From positions 124,001-188,000 of the forward strand of contig JAUCEF010000012.1 in the NCBI GenBank assembly GCA_033558025.1: a stretch of 64,000 nucleotides of DNA, in the 5' to 3' direction. The notes under the pieces are model-generated. The model saw nothing but the letters and a program-made list of their open reading frames with translations, ran no database searches and was not told the origin of the DNA. Below, one piece after another: positions 12,741 through 21,976 of the stretch (its first letter is position 1; every line of letters begins with the position of its first letter). A program made the translations under genes and the position numbers. Source of the DNA: Phytophthora sp. 'mugwort' (Eukaryota; Oomycota; Peronosporomycetes; Peronosporales; Peronosporaceae).

Positions 12741-12764
12741 TGTCGGAAAGGACAAGTATTATAC
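12741..12764 (-). repeat. Right terminal inverted repeat
   Basis: 24-bp TIR of the Harbinger-like element, inverted partner of 10529-10552. It overlaps the second of two 17-bp subterminal repeats. Confidence 0.75.
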
Positions 12765-15700
12765 TGTATTTTGACCAGGCCCTGGTACGTTCTCCGGTAG
12801 GGTGCGCCAACCTAAGTTTTGTTGGCGGTGGCCAGGGAAATGAAATGTCCACATGGGGTTGGCGCCGGTTTGGCCCACTTCAGGAAATAAACCACACCTT
12901 GATGAACTTACCGAACAATGTTTGTTTTAGCGGACATCTTTTTAATTTCCGATAAAACAGAAACTTCGATTGAGAATTCGTTTAAAAGTCGACGAGCATG
13001 GATTCGTCGCCTTGTGTCGGTATGTGTCCAGCTTGGCGTGCTTTGACGCAGATACACGTGTTGTGTTTTCGAGTGGTTTATCTGAGACTCGCAAAAAGCT
13101 TAGTCCGTCCTTGCAATGCATTAAAGGACCTATCTCTTGTGTGATGAAAATCTATTATGGCGCCACTTGAGTGCGGATTGCTCATCAGAGGCAAGGCAGA
13201 CTACCTGGTAGCGAGGGAGTTTTTACGCTCATGGTCGTAGAGGAACCAGGCAGGACCTCGACAGGGGACTAGCCCAACCTCTCTTACGGACCGTCAGTAC
13301 CTTTCAAATAACTGGAAGTAAACGTGAACCTTTCCTGGTTTCGTAGTCGTTGCGACGTTCTCTGATTGTTTTTTTTCCAAGCGCACGGGGAAAAAAGTAT
13401 AAATACTGTTTTACCGACGCGATGAACATAGCAAACGTGTGATCCGCAACCTCTTCGGCACGCCTCTGAAGTAGCAAGCCCACGAATTCCACTGAGAATA
13501 GAAACGGGGGGGTCGGTTTGGTTTCTTGGTACGAATCTCATCCGACATTTCTCGGACATTAACACAATGTTGCCAGGGTTACCTTTGTCAGCGAAACGCT
13601 TCCTTCTGAACCCGGACTCGGTTTTTCCACGAAGAATTTCTATTCGTCATGGAGCACATCACAGTAGGAAGAGGGCTTGGAATCATTCACAGAGAGTGAA
13701 AAAGCCTCTCATTCCATGGTCTTCGCTGGCATCAGTTTGGCGTGCGTATGTAGCAACTTTTAGCTCGTACACATGCAGGGTACTTGTCATTTAGAAACGA
13801 AGCTAAAGTGGCCAGCGAGACCTGCTTGAGCTTGAGATCCTTCGCAGCCCTTCATATAAAGGATCCGCCCATGGTAACTTGTACGGGTAGCACCAACTGA
13901 AACACTGAAACCATGACAGCACATGCACTTACTCGCGGCCCACGGTATTTTGCTGTTAGTTTAGTTTATAAGGAGCCCGTTCGTCAAAAGCGAAGGCACT
14001 GACCATGCACCTTCGACCATTTGCAGGGCCAGAGTCCTCGTGTACTTGTACGCCCGAGCTTGACACCTGTCGCCATCAATATCCGATTTACTACAGTATA
14101 TGTATAGAGCTGCCTCCACTGGAAAACGTTGAGCCACAACTGAACGAGTGAACCCGCGCCAGCATGATGCAGACTCTCTGAACGACCTCCTTCAAATCAC
14201 CTTGGCACTTGGGGACTGTTTCTTGGCCCCCGCCATTCTACAGTCCTGCAGTCAACACGACGTCTCCGGGGGTCTGTCGAGGACGCGACGCACCGAGCTC
14301 TTGCCCCTCGCGTCGAATCCACCTGTCGCTATGAAGATCGTTTAACGGCACGTGAACTTCACATTCACGGTGAAGGTTCCACGATAATACACATACACCC
14401 GTGGGATAACCTTGTTTGTGTTTATTAATAGATACTTCAATTATTGTATTCATTAAAAATCTCCCATTATATTAAAGGTAACGGTGGTACAGTGGACCTG
14501 CATGCATGCACAGGTCCACTATCCACTTGACTCAATAAGGAACTCCTCCACGGAACCTGCAGCACTGCTGCATGTACCAGCAGATGGCATGAGGGGTACT
14601 GCGGATAGTTCAATGAGCCTCCTAATGTCAGGCGGTTGTCACCGCCGCCTGTATGTTTACATCCCGTTTGGTGCCCGGCTGAATAGGAGAATGATCCGCT
14701 GTTGACGGCTCTATTTCTTGCTACCTGCCGCGTGAAATGCCATGAACCATACAGGCTCGACTCGAATGAGCCAGCAACCACAACACTAAAGCTGTTGCAG
14801 AATTTATAGCGACCGTAAACCGCAGACGACCGGCCAGTTTCTCGTCCGCGTGATTCGTCCAGTCGCGGCTTGTCACAACGACGGCGCGGACATGTTGGGA
14901 GTCGCATTTGAGTATGGAGACCGTCGATTTCTCCGCCACCGAAAGGTGAGCTTAATGAGCACGAAAGAGATTTTGTTTCTTTCCTCTGGGTTACTCTACC
15001 GATCGTTCATTATGAGCAACAGCGGCTCAAAGCAGCCGATCAATTCGATCTGAAACCTTCTTCATCTGCTGTAGCTGCTGGCGACCAACCAAGTCTAAAA
15101 ACACATAGCGGAAAGGCAGTTGCAGTTGCTGGTTCCATGCGGTGCAAGGAGCTCGTGCTCGTCATGCGTGCGGGTGTCAGAAAATCAGTGTCATCTTGTC
15201 CTCTCACCTGCTTGTGTGCCGACTCGTTGCCTATTCCCGACCAGCTCGACCAGCTGACGAAGTCTCGGACGGGAAGCCCGTGAGTTAGATTGGATAGTAC
15301 GAAGGCGGCACTATAACTGAAAGCTCGCCTCGAGTCAGCGCCCTAAAACAAGACCGCCTTGTCGATGCAAACCCGCGCTCCCACTCGTCCCCGCGTGACG
15401 GGATCGGAATGAAGTCGGCGACTGGTTTCTTGCACGGATCCCATCGGCGTCAGCGCTATGCCGACCTTCGTCAGCAAGCGACGGTGAGGTGGCAATGCGC
15501 CATGATTCCTTGAGTTCACTTTGCCAAGCGCGACAAGAGCATCGAACGCTGTCTTTGTGGCGTCCAGCAAGCCGCTCAAGTAGATTCAGCTGCCTCCCCG
15601 CCAGCTTTCTACACTTCACTCGAGCGTGAGGACGTCACTGTCAGTTACCAGCTGTCGACTCTGCTGCTCGAGTCAGGCCCAGCGCCCTGAAGTCGTCTCT

Positions 15701-15780
15701 CCTCTCCCTCACCTCTCTCTTCTCCGTCCTCGTGCCACTTCACGTTTGTCTCGCTGCCCCCTCCCCCCTTCGAATTATCG
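12765..15780. other. Gene-free stretch between transposon and gene island
   Basis: About 3 kb with no supported gene. It contains a 10-bp inverted pair (AGTGGACCTG at 14491-14500 and its complement at 14511-14520) around a CATGCATG core. The last 120 bases before the next gene are strongly pyrimidine-rich, as oomycete promoter and leader regions often are. A minus-strand open frame at 15335-15619 shows no domain. Confidence 0.4.
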
Positions 15781-15827
15781 GAGACTTTGAAGGATTAGGT
15801 GGATTTAACTAGAGATCGACGGTCGCC

Positions 15828-17549
15828 ATGCAGCTTCGGTTCCCTTTGCCTGCGGGCTACTTCGCCAAGTTTGATTTGCTGCCGAACGAGGTGCAGAACT
15901 ATCGATCACTTGCCAGCGACATCGTCCGTGAGACAAAGCGAGATCTGGATCACTATATTAAGGACGGACGCAACCTCATCGACGCACACACGTGGAAGCT
16001 TGCCAAGTCGAAGGAGCGACTGCACTGCTACCGGAAGCGCAGCACTCAAAACTCTGCGCATCAGCTCGGACTCTACGGTAATGCAGGTACTGACGGAGGT
16101 TCCTCGACACGGCCGCGGCCGTCGATGAGCGTCACGAGCTCTCATAGTCGATCGGGACACGAAGACATAAGCAACCTGTCGGTATCCACGCGCTCTTCGG
16201 ACGACGACGAAGTGAGTCGGAAGAGCATTCAGCCGGCAGTGATCGGCTACGGAATTGTGGACGGCTCCGTGGACGACCTGGTCTACGGACTGTACCAGTC
16301 GTCTACTGACGAGATGAAGACACTGTCGGCATTTCTTGGCGATGACTCGCTCATCGACTGCGCGGTACTCAAGACGATCCGTCAGACGCGTTCGTCGTAC
16401 TTAGGACTCAAGTGGAAACTGTCCCGTACGGTCGGCGGCAACCGAGACTGCTGCTACATGGAGTACGTCGGCGTGTCTGAGGACGCCAACGGCCAGTGCT
16501 TTGGATATCACGTACTGGAATCTGTAGTTGTCCGCAATTGTCCGCAGTTTGACGATAATTCGATCGTGCGCACCAATATGTCCTTCTGTTTTATCTTCCG
16601 TCCGGGCAAACTGGCGGACCAGGTGGAGGTGTTCATGGAGGGCGCGTTTGATTCGTCAGCTGACGTTCTCACGGCTGGTGGTGTCGGCGACTACCGCAGC
16701 TCCATGGATATGCTGTTTAACCTTCCTACTACAATGGTCGGAGCCGAGGCCAAGAAGATTTCGGCCATGGTCACCAAGCAATCAGGAGCGCTGCGTGGTG
16801 CGAGCAGCAAGAACCAGAGTGGCAATCACTGCTCGATCTGTCGCGCCAAGTCGGGCTTACTCTCCTCGCACACAAACTGCCAGACGTGCGGCGCTGTCAT
16901 TTGCAGCAAGTGCCGTATCCGGAAGGTGACATTTTCACGCCGAGGTAAGATGAAAGTTTCGTGTTGCAAGATGTGCATGGTCATGGTCAAGGACCAGTCG
17001 CCATTCGCAGGTGAACAACTCGAGCAACAACCAGCGAAGCCCAAGAAGAAAGTGTCCCGTGAGGATACTCGCAGTAGGAAGGACAGCAATAGCAGCAACA
17101 ACACCAGACTGGACCTGATCAACGCGTCCGTCTCGACGATCTCGCTCACCGACTCGGAGTTCTCCTCTTCGTACCAGTCGTGGCAGTCCAGTTCAGTGTC
17201 ATCGCTGCCATCTGAGCACGACGACAGTTTCTACAACTCAAACGGTCCAAGTAACGCTATGGTCCCACTTGATCGGAAGATGCCGGCGCTGCCAGAGGGA
17301 GAACAGCAGCCCAGTACCTACCAGAACGAGCAGCAACGCCAGTACGAGCAGCAACTGTTCCAACAGCAGCAATTCCTCAAGCGACAGCGTCTGAGGCAGA
17401 ATGCTGATCCAAATATTCCGCCCTTGCCGATGCGCCAACCCACCACCCGCGAAGGACTTTACAACCAGATGCTCGAACTGCAGATGCAAGCCGAACGGGC
17501 CTACGACTTGACCAACCAGAATGCCAACATGATGAACTCGAGGCGATAA
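15828..17549 (+). CDS. START-like / degenerate FYVE zinc-finger protein
   Basis: An intronless 573-residue protein of the large START-FYVE family expanded in oomycetes. Residues ~1-320 form the START-like lipid-binding region (LPAGYFAKF start, then SRTVGGNRDCCYMEYVG and a conserved C-terminal helix). A cysteine cluster follows: C335, C338, C351, C354, C359, C362, C379 or C380 and C383, the eight-ligand spacing of a FYVE/RING-like finger. The canonical R(R/K)HHCR basic patch that binds PI3P is absent; the sequence there is NCQTCGAVICSKC. The tail (~390-573) is serine-rich, then glutamine-rich (QQQQF repeats). A role in membrane lipid recognition is inferred from the family. The start is the first ATG after a pyrimidine-rich leader. 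Confidence 0.85.
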   Translation: MQLRFPLPAGYFAKFDLLPNEVQNYRSLASDIVRETKRDLDHYIKDGRNLIDAHTWKLAKSKERLHCYRKRSTQNSAHQLGLYGNAGTDGGSSTRPRPSMSVTSSHSRSGHEDISNLSVSTRSSDDDEVSRKSIQPAVIGYGIVDGSVDDLVYGLYQSSTDEMKTLSAFLGDDSLIDCAVLKTIRQTRSSYLGLKWKLSRTVGGNRDCCYMEYVGVSEDANGQCFGYHVLESVVVRNCPQFDDNSIVRTNMSFCFIFRPGKLADQVEVFMEGAFDSSADVLTAGGVGDYRSSMDMLFNLPTTMVGAEAKKISAMVTKQSGALRGASSKNQSGNHCSICRAKSGLLSSHTNCQTCGAVICSKCRIRKVTFSRRGKMKVSCCKMCMVMVKDQSPFAGEQLEQQPAKPKKKVSREDTRSRKDSNSSNNTRLDLINASVSTISLTDSEFSSSYQSWQSSSVSSLPSEHDDSFYNSNGPSNAMVPLDRKMPALPEGEQQPSTYQNEQQRQYEQQLFQQQQFLKRQRLRQNADPNIPPLPMRQPTTREGLYNQMLELQMQAERAYDLTNQNANMMNSRR

Positions 17550-19930
17550 GTTTGCTACATCACAAACTCGCTCGCATACCTGGAGCTGGATAGATATTAA
17601 AACAAAATGAACTCTTTTGCCAAACCCGATCTAGATGTACTGAGTACTGTAGTTGCAGAACTAAACCGAGCACTTTCTGGTACATTTCACCAGGTAGAGT
17701 TTGTCTCTTCTCCAAAAAATACTTCAGATTATTTCATTCCGGACTCCGCACGCGCATAATATTAATTCGCCACTGAGCCTTCAACTGCAGCGGACTGCCC
17801 TACCACGATCGCCCCATTTTTTTTGTGCCGTGAGCTCAAGCAGACTCGAGCGCTATCCACGACGGAATAACATTGCTCTTGATCAACTTTTTGATCCCCG
17901 TTCGAGGCACGTTAATGACCAGACCAGCTCATCTTTGTTAGAAAGTGTCATTGGTCGTTTGTGGTCGCCGAGGGCGAGGCTCTCACTAATAAGCAGTGAC
18001 GAGTGTTTTAGTTATAAATGTCAAATTCACGCTACGTTTTAAATTTCGTCGAGCCTGTGGGTGGCACTTCTGTGCAAAAGTGACAGTTTTTCTCTTCAAG
18101 CGGATTTTCATTTTGGCCGACTCGAATCGTTTTAGCAGAGCATCGGTCATGTCAGATTTGAGTCAGGTCTATCGCGCCGCAGAAGACGAGTATCAGGTCG
18201 TGGTTTAATGTTCAAGAGGAAAAATGAATATATATATTAAATTTCGTTTGCCTTGCGGTAGCGGCGCGGCGTTCGCTTCGCCAACATGACGCATGGCTGT
18301 CCAGGCATGACTGGACGCCATCCGTGCTGGCGGTGAGGGAAGCAACTGCAACCACCACATCCTGTCGCGTTTATCGTTGCAGTTGCAACTTCAAACACGT
18401 TTAAACCAAACGCGACGAGGCAGGCCACACGTTTACATGACACAAAGTATCCTACGGCAGGATCTGAAGCTCGAGACAGTGCAGTAACGCAAGCTGGCGG
18501 TGAAATCTTCAGGCGGTTCGATCGTGCAAAATGTACGGAGCTGATGGGAGCGCAGACGGCGTTCGAGCGCACGACTGGCCGGCCGGGCGGATTTTCGGCG
18601 CAATGTTCAAGTTGGAGGGAGACAAGTTCAACCGTCAGCCCCCCGCCTATTGCTATTGCTTGTTCACCATCGATAAGCGACCAACTGCAAGCTGTACCCG
18701 CACGCGACGAGGCAGTGCTTGCTCTGGTCGTACAGTGTACATGTAGTACACTGAGTGTAGTAACACTTGCAGATTTGAAGCTCACTTGCAGTTCGAGCCC
18801 AGCCGTGAACCGTGACGAGTCATTTCGATCAGCCAGCTGCGTTGAGCCATAAAGGAATTGGAGCAGGCAGCGGCAACGATTGGTTGCACGGAGCTTTGAG
18901 AGCCGCAGGACGCCGGGATTTGTATGACAACCAACGACAATGACGTCCCCGTACGCTCGCTTCACTTCAACTTCAAGGTTGTCCTTTTCACGGAGACTTG
19001 GCTCGCAGTCGGGTCATCCGTAGGCGGTGAATTATCTCTGCGTGCTGAGGTGGATCTGGATGGCTGTGCTCAATACAACAGACCGATGGAAAGGAGGCGG
19101 CCTACTGGATTGCTCCCTCGGTCGAGCACAAAAACGTTCCCCGACTGGATGTAGCCATGACAAGACTGGGTAAGTTTACAACATAAATGACTGTCGCAGG
19201 ATAGTGCTCGAACTCGGAGACATCCAACGGGGTCAACTCCAACTTGAGGGGATGGAGGCTCCATTGGAGCCATTCCGCTGCGGAGAGTTGCGCCTTGCTA
19301 TCAAATGTCCAATTGAAGCTCGGTCTGAGATTAGTAATAATTGTAAAGTTCAGTGGCAGCAGCCTCTGTTTGTCCAATCTCGAAGCGATGCTCATCCCCC
19401 TTTTCACTCCACGTTTTAATGCATTCCCGACAAGCATAACCCCATTTATATATGCTTGTGAATAGGATGCTAAACCGGCACCATTACGACGCAGACAAAC
19501 TGCTGCTGCGGTATCTTGGCATGGAATCCTTGCGAATATCATGCCGTAATGGCGTCGTGTATCGACAGTTACGCAGAGGGAGCAGTTGATGCCGCGACGC
19601 GGGCTCAGTATCCAATTCCGACGGTCCACGCACCACCTGCCAGTTTGGATTCCTAAAATAATATTAACCACCCAGAGCCGGTACATTATCAGTGCAAAAC
19701 ACCGAGTTGGGGACGGATTGGGGACGTATTTAGCAAAAACCAAATCTGACCTCTGACAAGTGATGCATCCATCAGCAGTACTTCATTCACAAGAAAGTAA
19801 ATTTGCATTCGCAGAACCGATACCCTGCCGAACTCGTATTTGTATTGGCACCACGTCTTACACCACCAATCGATGAGCATTCACGATAGTCTCACGCGAT
19901 ATTCGGGTATCCCGCTTCGCTTCAGCCTCC
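17550..19930. other. Intergenic, no supported gene
   Basis: The 3' flank of the START-FYVE gene and the 5' flank of the GltD gene. Two long minus-strand open frames (18237-18965 and 19102-19743) lack an ATG at their beginning and show no domain, so I do not annotate them as genes. No RNA gene was recognised. Confidence 0.4.
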
Positions 19931-19946
19931 GTCACTCTTCAAATTG
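19931..19946 (+). promoter_or_regulatory. Oomycete Inr-like core promoter of the GltD gene
   Basis: GTCACTCTTCAAATTG closely resembles the oomycete initiator consensus (GCTCATTYYNCAWTTT). It lies about 100 nt before the ATG at 20036, where transcription start sites usually sit. Confidence 0.6.
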
Positions 19947-20035
19947 CTCGCTGGCGCGCACTCGCTCCACCTTGGAAGGATAGAAACCGACCGCACCCAC
20001 ATTCTCGTTACCCCGTCCTCCTATCACCTCGTGTA

Positions 20036-21676
20036 ATGCAGTCTGCCGTACGTCAGCATCTGTCCTCCTCCGCCGCTGTGGCTTCCCGCTCGGCCTCGCT
20101 GCTGCGCCGCGCCGTGTCCTCCAAGGCGGCGGCGCCCGAGCCCGTTTTCGACAAGCGCGACGGTTCCAAGGGCGAGATCAACAGCGCTCGCGCGTTCATC
20201 GAGTTCAAGCGCGAGGCTGACCCGTACCGCAACGTCGTGGAGCGCGTGCACGACTGGAACGAGATCAACTCGGGCCGTCGCGATCCCACGGAGCGCAAGA
20301 TTCAGGCCGCACGCTGCATGGACTGCGGCACACCCTTCTGCCAGACCAACACGGGCTGCCCTGTAAACAACCTCATCCCCGAGTGGAACGAGCTTGTCTT
20401 CCGTGATGAATGGAAGGAGGCTATCGACCGTCTGCACAAGACCAACAATTTTCCTGAGTTTACTGGCCGCGTGTGCCCCGCGCCCTGCGAGGCTGCGTGC
20501 GTTGCCGGCCTCGTAGACGACCCCGTCACCATCAAGAATACCGAGTACGCCATCGTGGATCGCGCCTTCGAGGAGGGCTGGATCGTGCCTCGCATCCCGC
20601 GACGAAACGGATTACGTGTGGCAGTTGTGGGCTCTGGTCCCGCCGGTCTCGCGGCAGCCGATCAGTTGAACCAGAAGGGGTACCACGTAACGGTGTACGA
20701 GCGCGAAGACCGCATCGGTGGCTTGCTCATGTACGGTATTCCCAACATGAAGCTGGACAAGAAGACGGTGAACCGTCGCGTGGATCTTCTGCGTGAGGAG
20801 GGCATCGAGTTCGTCACTAACGCCGAGATCGGTGGCAACACGCCCGTGGAGCAGCTCCAGGCCGAGAACGACGCCGTCGTGCTAGCTCTGGGCTCCACGG
20901 TCCCGCGTGATGTGGACATTCCTGGTCGCCACCTCAAGGGCGTCCACTTTGCCATGGAGTTCCTCACGAAGAACCAGAAGAGGCTATTGCTGACTGTGGA
21001 TGGCAAGCTCCAGAGCGGCTGGGATCGCAACTTTGTCACGGCCGAGGGAAGAGACGTCGTGGTCATTGGCGGCGGTGACACGGGCACGGACTGCATCGCT
21101 ACGTCCATGCGTCAGCGCTGCAAGTCAGTGGTGAACCTGGAGCACAACCCGCAGCCCCCGGATCAGCGTGCCCCAGAGAACCCGTGGCCTGAGTACCCGC
21201 GTATCTATGGTGTTGACTATGGCCACGCTGAGGTCCGCTCCGTATTCGGTGAGGACCCGCGTAAGTACGCTCGCGTCACGAAAGCGTTCAAGGGCAACGA
21301 GAACGATGAAATCACGCATGTTGTGACCATGCTGGGCGATAAAGATCCCAAGACGAATTTCATCACGGAAATCCCGGGCACTGAGGAGGAGATTCCGTGC
21401 GACCTGGTTCTATTCGCCATGGGATTCGAGCATCCGGAGCAGAAGATCGCGGAAGCTCTTGGTCTGGAGGTGGACCAGCGTCGCAACATCCGCGCAGCCT
21501 ATGGCGACTACCAGACGTCAGCAGAGGGTGTGTTCGCCGCTGGAGATTGTCGCCGTGGTCAGTCTCTGGTTGTATGGGCGATTAATGAAGGCCGTGGAGT
21601 TGCGGACGCTGTCGAGAAGTACTTCTTGCAGGAGGGCTTCCAGCCAGAGGTGTCCCAGAACCAGCGCTTCGGTTAA
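20036..21676 (+). CDS. Glutamate synthase small subunit-like oxidoreductase (GltD type), probably mitochondrial
   Basis: A 546-residue FAD/NAD(P)H-dependent oxidoreductase. Family knowledge: the GltD (beta) subunit passes electrons from NADPH through FAD and Fe-S clusters to glutamate synthase. In the sequence, residues 94-108 hold CMDCGTPFC...GC and 147-155 hold CPAPCEAAC, the two cysteine clusters for [4Fe-4S] centres. [12 protein letters not shown] (GxGxxG at 199-204) is the FAD site, and GGGDTGTDC (345-) is the NADPH Rossmann motif. [18 protein letters not shown] near the C terminus is the second FAD-binding signature. Residues 1-~35 are rich in Ser, Ala and Arg with almost no acids ([10 protein letters not shown]...[10 protein letters not shown]), a good mitochondrial presequence. 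The length exceeds bacterial GltD (~470) by about this leader. No large subunit is nearby. It is intronless and GC-rich at third positions, which suggests good expression. Confidence 0.9.
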   Translation: MQSAVRQHLSSSAAVASRSASLLRRAVSSKAAAPEPVFDKRDGSKGEINSARAFIEFKREADPYRNVVERVHDWNEINSGRRDPTERKIQAARCMDCGTPFCQTNTGCPVNNLIPEWNELVFRDEWKEAIDRLHKTNNFPEFTGRVCPAPCEAACVAGLVDDPVTIKNTEYAIVDRAFEEGWIVPRIPRRNGLRVAVVGSGPAGLAAADQLNQKGYHVTVYEREDRIGGLLMYGIPNMKLDKKTVNRRVDLLREEGIEFVTNAEIGGNTPVEQLQAENDAVVLALGSTVPRDVDIPGRHLKGVHFAMEFLTKNQKRLLLTVDGKLQSGWDRNFVTAEGRDVVVIGGGDTGTDCIATSMRQRCKSVVNLEHNPQPPDQRAPENPWPEYPRIYGVDYGHAEVRSVFGEDPRKYARVTKAFKGNENDEITHVVTMLGDKDPKTNFITEIPGTEEEIPCDLVLFAMGFEHPEQKIAEALGLEVDQRRNIRAAYGDYQTSAEGVFAAGDCRRGQSLVVWAINEGRGVADAVEKYFLQEGFQPEVSQNQRFG

Positions 21677-21976
21677 ATTCTGCACCACCGCCTCAGATGG
21701 CAGTATGTACCGGTAGACAAAAGGCTTCAACGACCCACATCAATGGCTTATGAAGGGCGTCGCCAACTTACCACGGCGATAAAAACCTAGCTGGAAAGGA
21801 ATCGGCAGTGACCAAAGCAAAGATAGGCAAAGATGATGGATAATTATTGTAATACACACGGTGAACCCGCTGAGTCAAGGATGTCGATGCGATGGTATGT
21901 ACGCAAGGAGCTGGAGTCTCAACAAAGGGCATTAATTAAACTGAGGCATGGTACGTGTATTATACGTGAGAACTCT

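Larger units (their letters stand above)
10529..12764 (+). mobile_element. PIF/Harbinger-like DNA transposon with terminal inverted repeats
   Basis: The ends are imperfect 24-bp inverted repeats: 10529-10552 and 12741-12764 match at 22 of 24 positions when one is reverse-complemented, sharing GTATAATACTTGTCC at the outer edge. They bracket the transposase remnant at 11069-12422, making a 2.2-kb unit. If the repeat is extended three bases outward on each side, both flanks carry ATT, a possible 3-bp target duplication of the length usual for Harbinger. The right end also carries two 17-bp subterminal tandem units (12723-12739 and 12740-12756) differing at one base. Confidence 0.75.

Noticed and set aside
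14491..14520. Palindrome AGTGGACCTG...CAGGTCCACT as a terminator or transposon end
   Set aside because: Only 10-bp arms, no matching partner elsewhere nearby and no gene end adjacent.
18237..18965. 242-codon minus open frame
   Set aside because: It begins with GTG, shows no domain and has a composition like translated noncoding DNA.
19102..19743. 213-codon minus open frame upstream of the GltD gene
   Set aside because: There is no ATG at its start (TTG), no recognisable domain and no promoter; probably chance.
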